From Rhizopus sp. PT2906 (taxonomy: Eukaryota; Mucoromycota; Mucoromycetes; Mucorales; Rhizopodaceae): DNA of 22,586 nt. Below are positions 1-9,862 of this stretch, piece by piece (position 1 is the stretch's first letter; each line of letters begins with the position of its first letter). Under the pieces are notes generated by a model. That model ran no database searches. It had not been told where the DNA came from and saw nothing but the letters and a program-made list of their open reading frames with translations. Position numbers and translations under genes: made by a program. The DNA is taken from positions 1 through 22,586 of the forward strand of contig JAMYHX010000602.1 of assembly GCA_025529335.1 (NCBI GenBank), in the 5' to 3' direction.

Positions 1-263
1 CGGGCGGGAAAGATGTAATATTACGATCGTGCGCCCATTAGAGGTTTTAATTATTTATAAATAAAAATCCGTTTAAATGTATTACAGTGTTTTATTTTTA
101 CGTTGTACAATTCGAACTAATAAAGAATGATTACAACAGCCAAGACCACAAAGCTCGAAGTGTAATGGATTATGTACGGTTTATATATTTGTCGGCATGC
201 GCGACCTTCTGAATGACAGAGGAGGCGCAGCTTTACCCTTTGCAAAGGGCATATGATTACCCA
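1..263. other. Left flank; 3' region of the Zn2Cys6 gene
   Basis: No coding region is visible here. On the minus strand an AATAAA hexamer (positions 96-91) lies about 170 nt past the stop codon of the transcription factor gene and is a reasonable poly(A) signal for it. A plus-strand AATAAA occurs at 119-124 and could serve a gene lying left of the window, but no such gene can be seen. Confidence 0.5.
236..249. repeat. 14-bp perfect palindrome
   Basis: CCCTTTGCAAAGGG is identical to its own reverse complement and begins 14 bp beyond the stop codon of the transcription factor gene, so it lies in the 3' UTR. It could fold in RNA or bind a dimeric protein. No function can be assigned. Confidence 0.5.
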
Positions 264-2730
264 TTATATATAATCATCCATTGCACAACCTTCAAATCTA
301 GAACCTTCACCTGTAGTATCTTCTGAAAAGGTGTTACCAATGGTAGAAAATAAGTCCTCCCAACATATTTCCTCAGATGAATTCAGTAACCACGATTGTT
401 TTTCCGACAGGCTTGGCATCGTAGTAGTGTCCCTTTGCTCAGCTTGTTCAGAAAGTATATGCTGAACGCTCATAGGTGTCACTGGTTTTGTCTCCTGTTG
501 CGTAAAATGAACCGGCCGTGCTGGAGTATCGCCAAATAGACTCGGTATGGTACGAAGAAAATCAACTACAGGCGGTTTAGAAGGTACATCACGAACCATT
601 GGCTCAAGAACATCATCTGTAGCCTTGCGAAGGTATTCCTTTGCTTCATTTGCGATTTCTGGGTTGTTGCTTTTAGTATTGTAAGCATGTATCAAGGCTG
701 CCACAAACACAGAGTAACCTAGGAATACAAGCTATTGTACCTTGGTATCATTTTTTTTCCTCTCTTTCTTACATGTAAAGTTCCATCCAAACGAAATCAT
801 TGATTTACTTGGTATTTTTTGAGCGATATCGATACCAAGTTTTGCTGCCTTGATGCAAATAGCTGCGCTTTTTGTTACAAATGGCATTCCAGCCTCTTCA
901 ACAGAAAGGAAAGGTCTGTGTAACAAAATAGTGACAGCATAATAGCACAGTGTCAAGGGTCCACCGTGTGTAATCTTTTTTGAACCCGCGTAGAGCCGAG
1001 GGTTTACGGATAACTGCATTAAATCTACCTCTGTAATTTTACAATTATCAGGAACGCTGAAATACCATTCCTCTAGCATCATCTGTAAGTTCCATACGGT
1101 TTGTTCCATAGCCATTGTTCTATATTCACTTGCTGCAGTTTTTGTTAAATAGACACGTCGTAAAACTTCTCCAAGGATTCTGGAAAGCTTCATAAAATAT
1201 ATAAAAATACTCAAGTCCTCTCCTGGCCAGAGAACATCAGTCACCTTTAGGTCAACGTCGCACTCCGAATCTAAAATGGCCAAGGGCCGTCCCATGATGG
1301 CACTGCACCATCTATCAGTAACATAAACACTGTACCATAGCCTTTTTCTGATTTTTATAGACTCCAAAGCATTGGCCGTATTTACTGTGCGATGAAGCCC
1401 CAAGTCCTGGGCCTAGTTTAAACCAAATAAGTAAAGAATCACATCAATACATGCACGTTACCATTCTTACGGCCATGCCCGCCTTGATCCAACTGTTATG
1501 CGAAGTACTGGTATAATCTGGGTGACTAGCAAATAATACGAGTGCTTGAATAGTGGATGCTCGAGGCAATAAGTATCCTCGACGAACTAATGCAGCTGCA
1601 CGATCGTTCAATAAACGATACAGCTCGTCACGTTCTAAACCGGCTTCTCTAAACATAGGATCATCTGAGCTTACCAGAGAGCAAGAAAAGGTACATATGG
1701 CGTATACCAAAAGAGGTGCCAATGAGTGGAGAGCTTTGCCTTCAAACGTCCTCATAAAGTCATCTTTGTCTACTATTGGTAGAAGAGGATCGGAAGAAAA
1801 ATAGCTAAGTATGATGCTTTAGTAACTCCCGTAAAATAGCCTTTCAAGTAAACTTAGGTACATGTATATAAGATTAGATATGAGCGACCTTGGTATAAAG
1901 GCGTCCACGATCTCTTGACCATCTGCCTCTAATCGTTCGGCTTCTTCATCCTCTGTCGTATCTCTTACAACCACGAATTCATCACCGTTAGTCCCCACAG
2001 CTTTTATGCGAAATGCACTCTTTTTGTAAAAAAAAGGTATATGAAATACTTTGGGTTGCTCATCTCTAGTATCCGTGATAGGCATGGCGCCTTCTTCTTG
2101 ATTATCTGCACTTGTCGAAGAGAAAAGATTACTTACAAGATGATATCCAGCCGAACTTCCGTGATATCTTACGATTTTGCCCTTTGGTCTATGCAAAATG
2201 TTGTCTTGTTTCTCATGCACCGGATTACGTGAGTTTTCTACAATGTCTTGAAGTAGGTCCTCCATGGTTCGTAGTCTGCTCTCTAGACTTTCAATGTATC
2301 TATTCACACAGTTGTGCAACTGAGAATAAAATCCAAACTTGCTATTAGATATAGTTTACCCTTTTTGAGGACCCCTTTTCCTTGAAGCCTAATCTGTATC
2401 GTGAGCATATAAAGTTGTAAAATGAATTATGCATACTTCGCTGAATGAACAGTCTTTGCCACGCTGTAAGCAATTAGTGCACGGCTGCCTCATATTAGCA
2501 TCACATCTAATGACAATAAGCATTTCTGTTTAACTAGTATGAAACTCTACAGCATATACTTTGCTTTTTTGCTTCTACATATATCACCTATATAATAAAT
2601 TCTGCTTAACAGACATGGAGAAAAATGAATCCGGCGTTACTTTACATGCTCTTGTTGCTCTTTGTCTTTTTCCTCTATGTTCAGAGTCATCTTCAGAAGG
2701 AAATCTTTCTGGTGTTTCATTATCAAGCAT
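264..2730 (-). CDS. Zn(II)2Cys6 fungal-specific transcription factor
   Basis: Nuclear DNA-binding regulator with a Gal4-type binuclear zinc cluster and a Fungal_trans middle domain. Exons (minus strand): 2730-2646, 2587-2560, 2506-2437, 2388-2360, 2299-1862, 1804-1462, 1412-773 and 718-264, giving 695 aa. The six zinc ligands are C29, C32, C39, C47, C50 and C57 (C-x2-C-x6-C-x7-C-x2-C-x6-C). They are followed by the basic linker KRGPQKG and the short dimerisation helix YIESLESRL. The middle domain (about residues 190-480) carries the motifs FSSDPLLPIVDKDDF, GMAVRMAQDLGLHR and RRVY. The C-terminal 150 residues are polar and probably form the activation region. Architecture resembles XlnR-type and related activators, but the target pathway cannot be read from sequence. 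ATG at 2730 is the only in-frame Met before the cluster. All donors are GT. Confidence 0.9.
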
Positions 2731-2824
2731 ATGATGCGAGTATTGTAGTATGAGAAAGAAGAAAAGACGGATAGAACATGGTTTATTGGAATATAATAGA
2801 CGGGATCAATATTTATCCACGGTT

Positions 2825-3191
2825 TTACTCTTTGCCAATTGAAATACCCGCCACTGTGTCACTCCAGTCGCTTGAATTTGCTATAGGCACACCGTGTACT
2901 TTTTGATCACTGGGACTGGCTGATACTTCACCACTTAATGAGCTGGAACGCAATCCAAAAAGACTTGGCTTTGCCACCATTACAACAATAACGGCAATAA
3001 TGAGCCCTGTGAGTATTAAGGTAGCAGCAATTGTACATCGTCTTTTCCATATAAACGCTGATTGTCTGTCTCTGCAACAAAAAAAAGTGCTTCCAACGAA
3101 CCATGCTATAGGGGAAATATTAGCTAAAAGCATAAATACTTTATGTTTTAAAAGCACCTTTATCCTGAGAAGCCTTTTCTGTGTCCTTCAT
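2825..3191 (-). CDS. Small single-pass membrane protein, unknown function
   Basis: Predicted 92 aa from two exons, 3191-3158 and 3069-2825, split by an 88-nt intron with a strong pyrimidine tract before its acceptor. The short N-terminus (MKDTEKASQDK) leads to a basic stretch (FIWKRRC), then one hydrophobic helix of about 23 residues (around residues 22-45, rich in Ile, Leu and Val), and a Ser-rich polar tail ending ISIGKE. The basic residues ahead of the helix suggest a cytosolic N-terminus and a tail facing the lumen or outside. I do not recognise the family. The acceptor could instead lie two bases earlier, but that breaks the frame. An unspliced reading from an internal start would give a longer hydrophobic N-terminus and is less likely. 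Divergent from the cyclophilin gene. Confidence 0.55.
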
Positions 3192-3464
3192 TAATCAAAA
3201 TAGAGCAAAAAGATTAATCATTTATTAAATGATTCTCTATTTATACATGATGTTTATATATAAAAAGGAGAGAAAAAAAGTCAACTTTGGTTCTATATGA
3301 CTGATACAACACGAACACTGTCAAATGTAATATCATCACGCTATTTAAGACCTCCTTTTCTTTACGATTTTTCATATAGACCAATGTGTGTGACTTGTTC
3401 AATTAGATAGCCTTTTTTTGCTGAATAGAACAAAATTACTTTTTTATACAACTCTCTGACAAAG
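3192..3464. promoter_or_regulatory. Shared divergent promoter region
   Basis: This 273-bp gap separates the start codons of the membrane protein (minus) and the WD40-cyclophilin (plus). It contains a TATATATAAAAA stretch near 3255-3266 followed by a purine-rich block, and a T-rich stretch at about 3414-3446. It must hold the upstream elements of both genes unless these reach into neighbouring genes. Confidence 0.5.
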
Positions 3465-5814
3465 ATGTCTCAGGATTCGACAGCAAACGATAATAACAAA
3501 AGATCATTTGAGGAACATAACATAGACAATGCATCTGGTAAGTGTATTGATTAAGACTTAAAACTTGTAATAATAATAATAATAATAAGACGACGACATT
3601 GGGCCCACTTTACCTCCACCATCTAATGAAGAGATTCCTCGAAAGAAAAAAAGAAGTAAGAATTATGATCCCCTTTGTGATACTGTTTACTTATGCTTTC
3701 GTAACTAGCCCTTGCTTACGAAAAGCTTTACCTTGCTCATTTACCATCTGCTGACATGTACGAGAAGAGTTATATGCATAGAGACGTGCTTTCTCATGTA
3801 GCTGTTACTAAGTAAGATCACCCTTTACATTGTTAACTGTTTAACCCATTGTTTTTTCTTAGAAAGGATTTCATCATCACTACGTCGGTTGATGGTCATT
3901 TGAAGTTTTGGAAAAAGACAGCTACTGGCATTGAGTTTGTGAAGCATTATAAATCGCACTTATCCAGTATCGTAGACATTAGTCTATCAGCAGATCATGA
4001 GCTTTTGGCGACAGTTTCAGACGATATGTCCATGAAAGTGTATGATATAACAAACTTTGACATGATAAATATGATCAAATTAAGATACAAGCCAAAAAGC
4101 GTGTGCTGGATACATCAAAGAGGACAAGCACAAGCATTAGTTGCTGTGTAAGAGCTCATATTGGATGAATATGTCAAATGACTCACACTACACTATAGAT
4201 CTGAAGCAGACAATTCAAATATACATATTTATGATGGACGCGCTGATGGTAAGCCACTACATACACTATCAAAGATGCACTCAAAGCCTGTCCATATCAT
4301 TGAGGTAAATTGTAAACTCCTTTGATCAAGCATATTGGATTAACATCATATTGTAGTTTAACTCAAAATTCAACTGCGTTGTCTCTGTTGATTCGGTTGG
4401 TATGATTGAGTATTGGTCACCAGAGCCTCCGTTTGCATTACCAGATAACCTCGACTTTGAATTAAAATCTCAAACTGATCTTTATGAATTTCGAAAGGTA
4501 AAAAAAAGAATGTGTCAATGGATGTGTATTGACATAGATGTAGAAAAAATCAGTACCCACCTGCCTCACTTTTTCTCGTGATGGATTAAGCTTTGTTACT
4601 ATGAGCTTTCCTGATCGACAAGTTCGTTTATTCAAGTTTTTACAAGGCAAAATGTTTCGAGAATATGATGAAAGTCTCCAAGTTATTAGTGAAATGCAGC
4701 AAGCAGGCACAACCATTCATAAATTAGACGATATGGAATTTGGTAGACGTTTGGCTGTTGAAAAAGAATTGGAAAAGTCAAGTCAATCTCGCTTTGTAAA
4801 TGCTGTATTTGACGAAAGTGGAAATTTTATTATCTATGGATCCTTACTGGGTATAAAGATTGTTAACATTCGTACAAACAAGGTGGTTCGTTTACTAGGT
4901 AAATCTGAAACGAACAGATTTGTCAATGTCAGTCTATATCAAGGTGCTCCTAAAAAGAAGGGGATCTATACTTTGGTAAGTAACAAAGCATGAAGCTGAT
5001 CCGTTTTTAACATCATGCTCTTGTAGGCCATGGTGGCTTCAGAGAATGCAGCACTTAAAGAGAGCCAGGAACTTGATCCAACATTATTCTGTACTGCGTT
5101 TAATAAGAATCGATTTTACATGATGACAAAGAGAGAACCCTTTGAGTAAGTGACGATAACGAATATCGAGAATATCATCTTATATTATCAATAGCGATAT
5201 CAATCAGAAAGGAGAACGAGATATATTTAATGAGAAGCCCTCCCGTGAAGAACAGACGGTTGCAGCTACTCAGGAACGTAAGCAGATACTCGGCACAAGC
5301 GCAATTCTGCGTACTACATCTGGTGATATCCATATACGTTTATTCCCTGATGCTGCACCTAAAGCTGTAGAAAACTTTACTACGCACGCAAAGAATGGAT
5401 ACTATGACAATCTTATATTCCATCGAGTTATCAAGGGATTTATGATTCAGACAGGTTGTCCATTTGGTGATGGTACAGGCGGAGAATCCATTTGGGGTGA
5501 TGATTTTGAAGATGAATTTTCGAGAGAGTATAGACATGATCGCCCATATACAGTTAGTATGGCTAATGCAGGACCAAACACAAATGGAAGTCAGTTCTTT
5601 ATCACAGTTGCACCAACGGTAAGTCTTTTCATTTTTATAATGATGGGTATACTCATGTTGCATTCTGTTGTAGACATGGTTGGATAATAAACACACTGTA
5701 TTTGGTCGAGTTACGGCTGGTATGGATGTAGTGCATAGCATAGAGAGTGAAAAAGTGGACAAGACAAACAAACCCTTAGAAGATATCAAAATTATAAACA
5801 TTGATATTCGATAA
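3465..5814 (+). CDS. PPWD1: WD40-repeat peptidyl-prolyl cis-trans isomerase (PPWD1 type)
   Basis: Nuclear cyclophilin with an N-terminal WD40 propeller; the family associates with spliceosomes and isomerises X-Pro bonds. Exons: 3465-3537, 3590-3655, 3709-3811, 3863-4147, 4199-4304, 4357-4497, 4544-4975, 5027-5145, 5195-5618 and 5674-5814, giving 629 aa. An acidic and basic N-terminus (DIGPTLPPP, RKKKR) precedes the family signature YEKSYMHRDVLSHV. WD-like blades follow (DGHLKFWKK, DDMSMKVYDI, SNIHIYDGR). The cyclophilin domain covers about residues 477-629. Residues equivalent to human CypA R55, F60, Q63, Q111, F113, W121 and H126 are R519, F524, Q527, Q575, F577, W585 and H590, so it should be active and able to bind cyclosporin. 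Full length for the family. Tandem TAATAA stop; converges on the carnitine acyltransferase 28 bp away. Confidence 0.93.
3563..3589 (+). repeat. (TAA)n microsatellite abutting a splice acceptor
   Basis: Intron 1 of the WD40-cyclophilin gene ends in about seven TAA/AAT units, and the final AAG of the run is the splice acceptor. The usual pyrimidine tract before the acceptor is therefore absent. A similar run occurs in an intron of the Rab6 gene (about 9568-9592). Confidence 0.7.
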
Positions 5815-5847
5815 TAAAAAAAAAAAGAAAGGCATCATGCCTTTATT
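5812..5847. terminator. Compact convergent 3' end region with palindrome
   Basis: The stop codons of the cyclophilin (TAA 5812-5814) and the acyltransferase (TAA 5845-5843) are 28 bp apart. AATAAA arises on the plus strand at 5813-5818 from the tandem TAATAA, and on the minus strand at 5847-5842 from the acyltransferase's last codon, stop codon and the base after. Between them AAAGGCAT-C-ATGCCTTT (5828-5844) is a perfect 8-bp inverted repeat. The two transcripts must overlap at their 3' ends, because cleavage follows a poly(A) signal by 10-30 nt. Confidence 0.6.
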
Positions 5848-8248
5848 CATCATTTTCCTGTATAATTAACCTTTTACCAATTTTACGATGAATACCATTT
5901 GTCTTTGAAGGCCTATCTCCAGTATCATAATAAGTATAACCATCACCATGATCATATTCTTCTTCAAGTGCAAGAATGCGCTGACGCTGAGAAACACCAC
6001 CAGGGTATTTTTCATTCAAAAGCATTGTCTTGACTTCAACCAAGTATTTTTGTAATGTCTGAAGTAATCGTTCAGTTTGTCGATGCTTAGAAGAGGCTAC
6101 AAACTATAGACAACCAATTTAGTAAACAGCGACTATAGTTTCTATTTGCAACATACCGAAATACGGTCATCCTTGATGATATAACCGATACCAAAACCAT
6201 TTGCCACTACAGGACCAAATCCAAATAACCGAAGAGCAGGGTTTCCACAGTTAGAGGTACTGATGACCGTATGATTCAACGTACGCCAACCAGAATCAGT
6301 AAAAATACGAGGCTTCTGTTCATCTTTGTGCATTCTAGCCCATAGACATTCTAGAGCATACAAATGACGGTCTTGACCTAACCCTTGCGAGCATTCACGC
6401 GTTTTCTTTGTGTGAGTTTTGAGAGCAGTACGTAGAGCTTCAAGCTTATCATGAGGAGAGACTTTGGGGTCAAAGAATTTTTGGACAAATTCGACAGACT
6501 GGTCCGTTACTGTTCTAATGGCTTCCGTACGACCATGCAGAAACATCTTTGTCATGGCTGGTTCATAAGAACATTCAGATTTGCCATAGAGTCCATAATA
6601 AGCAGCTTGTATAGCCATCTACATAGGAAAAAAAAAAAAGAGTAAGCTACGGTAGATTTATTCGTACACTCTAGTACCTGCACAAAGGCATCAGGACTCA
6701 TTCGCATGTCTGTAATAAAATGCTTGCCGTATTTATCAAATTCAAGTACTTTTACTTCATTCTGCAGAGTTAAATCGCTCAACCTTGTTTCTGCAAACTT
6801 TACGCCCAATTCAATTTCTTCCGTCATGTTCCATTCGATTTTCCTAGGATTATGATCAAAGTAGTTTACAAAGTTATTTTCATTCAGCTTTTCTCTAGCG
6901 GCCATAGCATTGCTATCTCTTCTTTGACGATAGCTGTGAAAGATGGATTGAGTTTGACTATTGATTGTCTTTGCAAAACGTAAGATAGTATCAGTATAGA
7001 TATCTGAGACGTATCTTAACACCGTATGTCCATCAACGCCTACAACTCAAAATTACACATCGCCACACTTTTATTTCCTTGATGTCATCTTACCTGTGTG
7101 TTCAAAATTGATTCCCGCACTACCATTTTGACAAACAATGATCTGGGGAAGTTGTGAGATACAAAAAAGGACTACTTTTGTCTCTTTGCTTTTACCTGTA
7201 GCTTATCGTACCATCTATTCGTACATGTGCCCACCTGCACACCTTGCTCAAGATTATATGTACCGCATAGCATATTATTACTAAGTTCTTCACTTGACTT
7301 TGGTTGAACATGATCAAGACAGACAATAAACAAGGCTTCATCTATTAAATGCAATGCTTCTCTGTTTACATCATCACTTTCCAGCTGACGTCTCAACTTG
7401 GCCCAGTTACGACGATTTTCAGTAGTGAATACACCGACAGCCCTTTTTGCCACCTCTGCCGCTGGCGTCTTCGCAGAATCCTTTTGGATGGCCTTTAAGT
7501 TTGCGGCAATTTCCTTTTCAGTCAATGTAAAATCACCCGATTCATCAAAAACTTGAAAGTAATAAAATTGAGAATGTGACATGATAACGATATGACGACT
7601 CTCTGGATGAGGAACCATATGACATCCCTCTTCAGTAGGCACTCGTGAGGTGGCAAACAGGCGATGAAATTGGGACATACACAGAGGCTTACCACGGATA
7701 ACATCGGGTTCCAAATGGCGGGTCTTGAGTGCATGAACAAAGGTCAACGTGGAATAAATAAGGGAAGATGCTCTGACAATTTGGTTGTTACGCAGAGGTG
7801 TGGGGTCATCTTCCAATAAGAAAAAGGGATTCAAGTTTAATACGACCGGATCAGTAAACTGGAGGTAAGAGTCGTACCTATTTACGAAGGTCATTAATAA
7901 TAGTTTTTAAGCAGATCTTTCTGTCCCTTTTACCAAAATTCTTCAATATAAGATGACTTGTCTGTTGCATATGTTTTTAATTTTTCTTGGAGCTTAGGAC
8001 CTTCATTGACTAAAAACTCTTGAACGGCCTTTTTAGTTACTTGATGCTCTTCAGAGGTCTATAGTATAGAATAAATATAAGCTTTTCTTTTTCCTTTGTC
8101 TTGTTTTTACTTGTAAAGGCCTTAAAGCATCAAGATAACGTTTTGCAGTGTCATTCAAGTCTGGGATAGGAAGCTTTGGCAATTGATTTTGATATTTGAA
8201 TGTTTCACCCTCAACGGCATCACCATCAACAGGGAATCGGATTGTCAT
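5843..8248 (-). CDS. Carnitine O-acetyltransferase (choline/carnitine acyltransferase family)
   Basis: Transfers acetyl groups between CoA and carnitine, moving acetyl units between compartments during growth on acetate or fatty acids. Exons: 8248-8111, 8058-7934, 7877-7196, 7142-7094, 7039-6678, 6618-6157 and 6103-5843, giving 692 aa. The N-terminus has the family signature LPKLPIPDLNDTAKRYLDAL. NLNPFFLLEDDPTP follows, then the catalytic His330 in FEHTGVDGH, GRTEAIR near 482, the STS substrate motif at 572-574, and FGPVVANGFGIGY just after. There is no mitochondrial presequence and no C-terminal peroxisomal tripeptide (it ends QENDE). A cytosolic or outer-membrane-associated Yat1/FacC-like enzyme is therefore more likely than Cat2; this is inference. 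Only 48 bp separate its start from the stop of the GNAT gene upstream. Confidence 0.92.
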
Positions 8249-8296
8249 TTTTATTAAAGAAAAAAAGAGAGAGAAAGAGAAAGAGGATGTGGGGAC
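8249..8296 (-). promoter_or_regulatory. 48-bp intergenic spacer with pyrimidine tract
   Basis: This spacer lies between the GNAT stop and the acyltransferase start. Read on the minus strand it contains a 32-nt uninterrupted C/T run (8287-8256) close to the ATG. Pyrimidine-rich stretches just ahead of start codons are common in fungal promoters. Here the whole spacer is so short that the promoter must reach into the GNAT coding region, unless the two genes share a transcript. Confidence 0.45.
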
Positions 8297-8743
8297 TCAA
8301 GGGCTCGCATATCTATATACATTGGTTTCCCTTTGAACAAATCCTAATTTTCTATAAAGCCTATTGGCCGCTTCACGATCAGGTCGACTTGTAAGATCGA
8401 TTGATTTTGCTTGGAGTTTTTTCGCACGGTCAATCGTCTCATTGATTAAATAGGTGCCTATACCTTTACCCCGTTGTTCCGAATCTACTACAACATCTTC
8501 AATATGTACTCGAGTACCAGTTACACAATGTGAATAGACTAAACTAGCAGTTCCAACCAAGATGTCATCACTGAATGCTCCCAAGATGACGCTTTGGGTT
8601 GACGAAAGGGCAGTAAGGACGCTTTCCTTTGTTGTTGAACTCGATAACTGCTGCTGTATGAGGCGCACTAACTGGTTTAAATGCTCTTCTGATATTGTCT
8701 TGTTGGTTAGTTGAGTTATTTGTATAGACCTTGGGTTACTCAT
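8297..8743 (-). CDS. GNAT-family N-acetyltransferase
   Basis: Single exon, 148 aa. The GNAT fold is clear: strand beta4 and the acetyl-CoA loop lie in HIEDVVVDSEQRGKGIGTYL (about residues 81-100, with the Q/R-x-x-G-x-G/A pyrophosphate loop QRGKGIG), and the C-terminal AANRLYRKLGF segment is typical of motif B. The substrate is unknown. IEDVVVDS recalls Gna1 (glucosamine-6-phosphate acetyltransferase), but the Thr-Ser-Arg-Pro-x-Arg-Glu-Ala-Ala-Asn stretch and the ending ETNVYRY look like small bacterial GNATs, so I do not assign Gna1. No introns, unlike the 7- and 12-exon genes around it, which together with the bacterial look hints at acquisition by transfer. The only start codon considered is ATG 8743; 87 bp from the Rab6 stop. 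Confidence 0.85.
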   Translation of the reverse strand: MSNPRSIQITQLTNKTISEEHLNQLVRLIQQQLSSSTTKESVLTALSSTQSVILGAFSDDILVGTASLVYSHCVTGTRVHIEDVVVDSEQRGKGIGTYLINETIDRAKKLQAKSIDLTSRPDREAANRLYRKLGFVQRETNVYRYASP

Positions 8744-8830
8744 TTAGAAAGAAGAAAAAGACAAACACTTCGGGGATTAGAAATAAGCGTATAGTTTATA
8801 AAAGAAAAAGGGGGTATTGAATGTTTATAT

Positions 8831-9786
8831 TTAACAAGCACAACCAGATGACTCTGTCTGTTCAGCTGTATTAAGATCGACTTTTTGCACTAGAAAAAAA
8901 AAAAAAAGCTTAATGAATGTCACCATCAAAATCAATATCTTTGTTTACGTTGATCCTTTTCGTCCAGTCCATGATTATTGTCCATACCAGGAAGCGCTTG
9001 AGCAATACGCTTAAATAGGGCCTTTACGTTATGACCTGCTTTGGCACTTGTCTCAATAAATAATATTCCACAGTCAGATGCTTTTTTTTCTCCTTCCTCC
9101 AAAGTCACCTCTCTTTATTATATGCCATTAGTCTCATGTATGATGCATTCACTCTATACCTTTTATCACTCAAATCTGTCTTATTTCCTACCAAGACAAT
9201 AATGACCTCGGATCCACGCTCGGCTCGTACATCATCAATCCATTTTGAAGTATTTTGAAAGGATGCTCTATCTTGAAAACGCACGGTTTGTACATATTTA
9301 TATACAAATACATATTTACAATAGCTAATAATTACTTGTGATATCATAAACCACGACTGCTACAGAAGAATCCCTAATGTAACTTGGAATCAAGCTTCGG
9401 AACCGTTCCTATTTTTAATCTATTATTAAAAAGGGAAACCAAAAAAAAGGGGAACAAATCGATACGCAACCTGACCTGCGGTGTCCCATAACTGAAGACG
9501 AACTGTTCTGTCTTCTAAATACATCGTTTTACTCAAAAAATCTATGCCAATTGTCGCCTATTATGGTTATTGTTATTATTATTATTCTACAACTTCCATT
9601 TCCTCTTACTTGATATGTATTGTCAAAAGTATCATACATAAACCTGGTAATGAGCGATGTTTTGCCAACTACACAATTAACAATCAGACCAAGAATAACC
9701 TCATTTTCTCTTTCATTACCACTTTGCTCTCCCAAGAAGACTAGTTTAAACTTTCTTAGAGGATTACTGAATTCTTGACTTGCCAT
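8831..9786 (-). CDS. YPT6: Rab6/Ypt6 small GTPase
   Basis: Rab GTPase controlling retrograde traffic from endosomes to Golgi and within the Golgi; Ryh1 in fission yeast, Rab6 in animals. Exons: 9786-9720, 9668-9610, 9557-9471, 9408-9336, 9271-9160, 9112-8949 and 8889-8831, giving 206 aa, the usual length. G1 GEQSVGKT (19-26), effector TIGIDFLSKT (44-53), G3 WDTAGQE (66-72), G4 NKTD and G5 ETSAK are intact. The RabF-type stretch ERFRSLIPSYIRDS matches Rab6. The C-terminus ESSGCAC ends in CxC for double geranylgeranylation by Rab GGTase II. The acceptor of exon 6 is AAG at 9113, chosen because the next downstream AG breaks the frame. The last exon carries only the hypervariable tail. Tandem with the septin (76 bp gap) and the GNAT gene (87 bp). 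Confidence 0.95.
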
Positions 9787-9862
9787 TAAAGAAAAAAAAG
9801 AGATAAAATTCAAGAGCTGGGACAGAGAAAAGTGATTTTGATAAAATGAAATTAAGATTTTA

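Noticed and set aside
5340..5801. 153-codon minus-strand ORF antisense to the cyclophilin domain
   Set aside because: Shadow of the strongly conserved plus-strand coding exons; no motif of its own.
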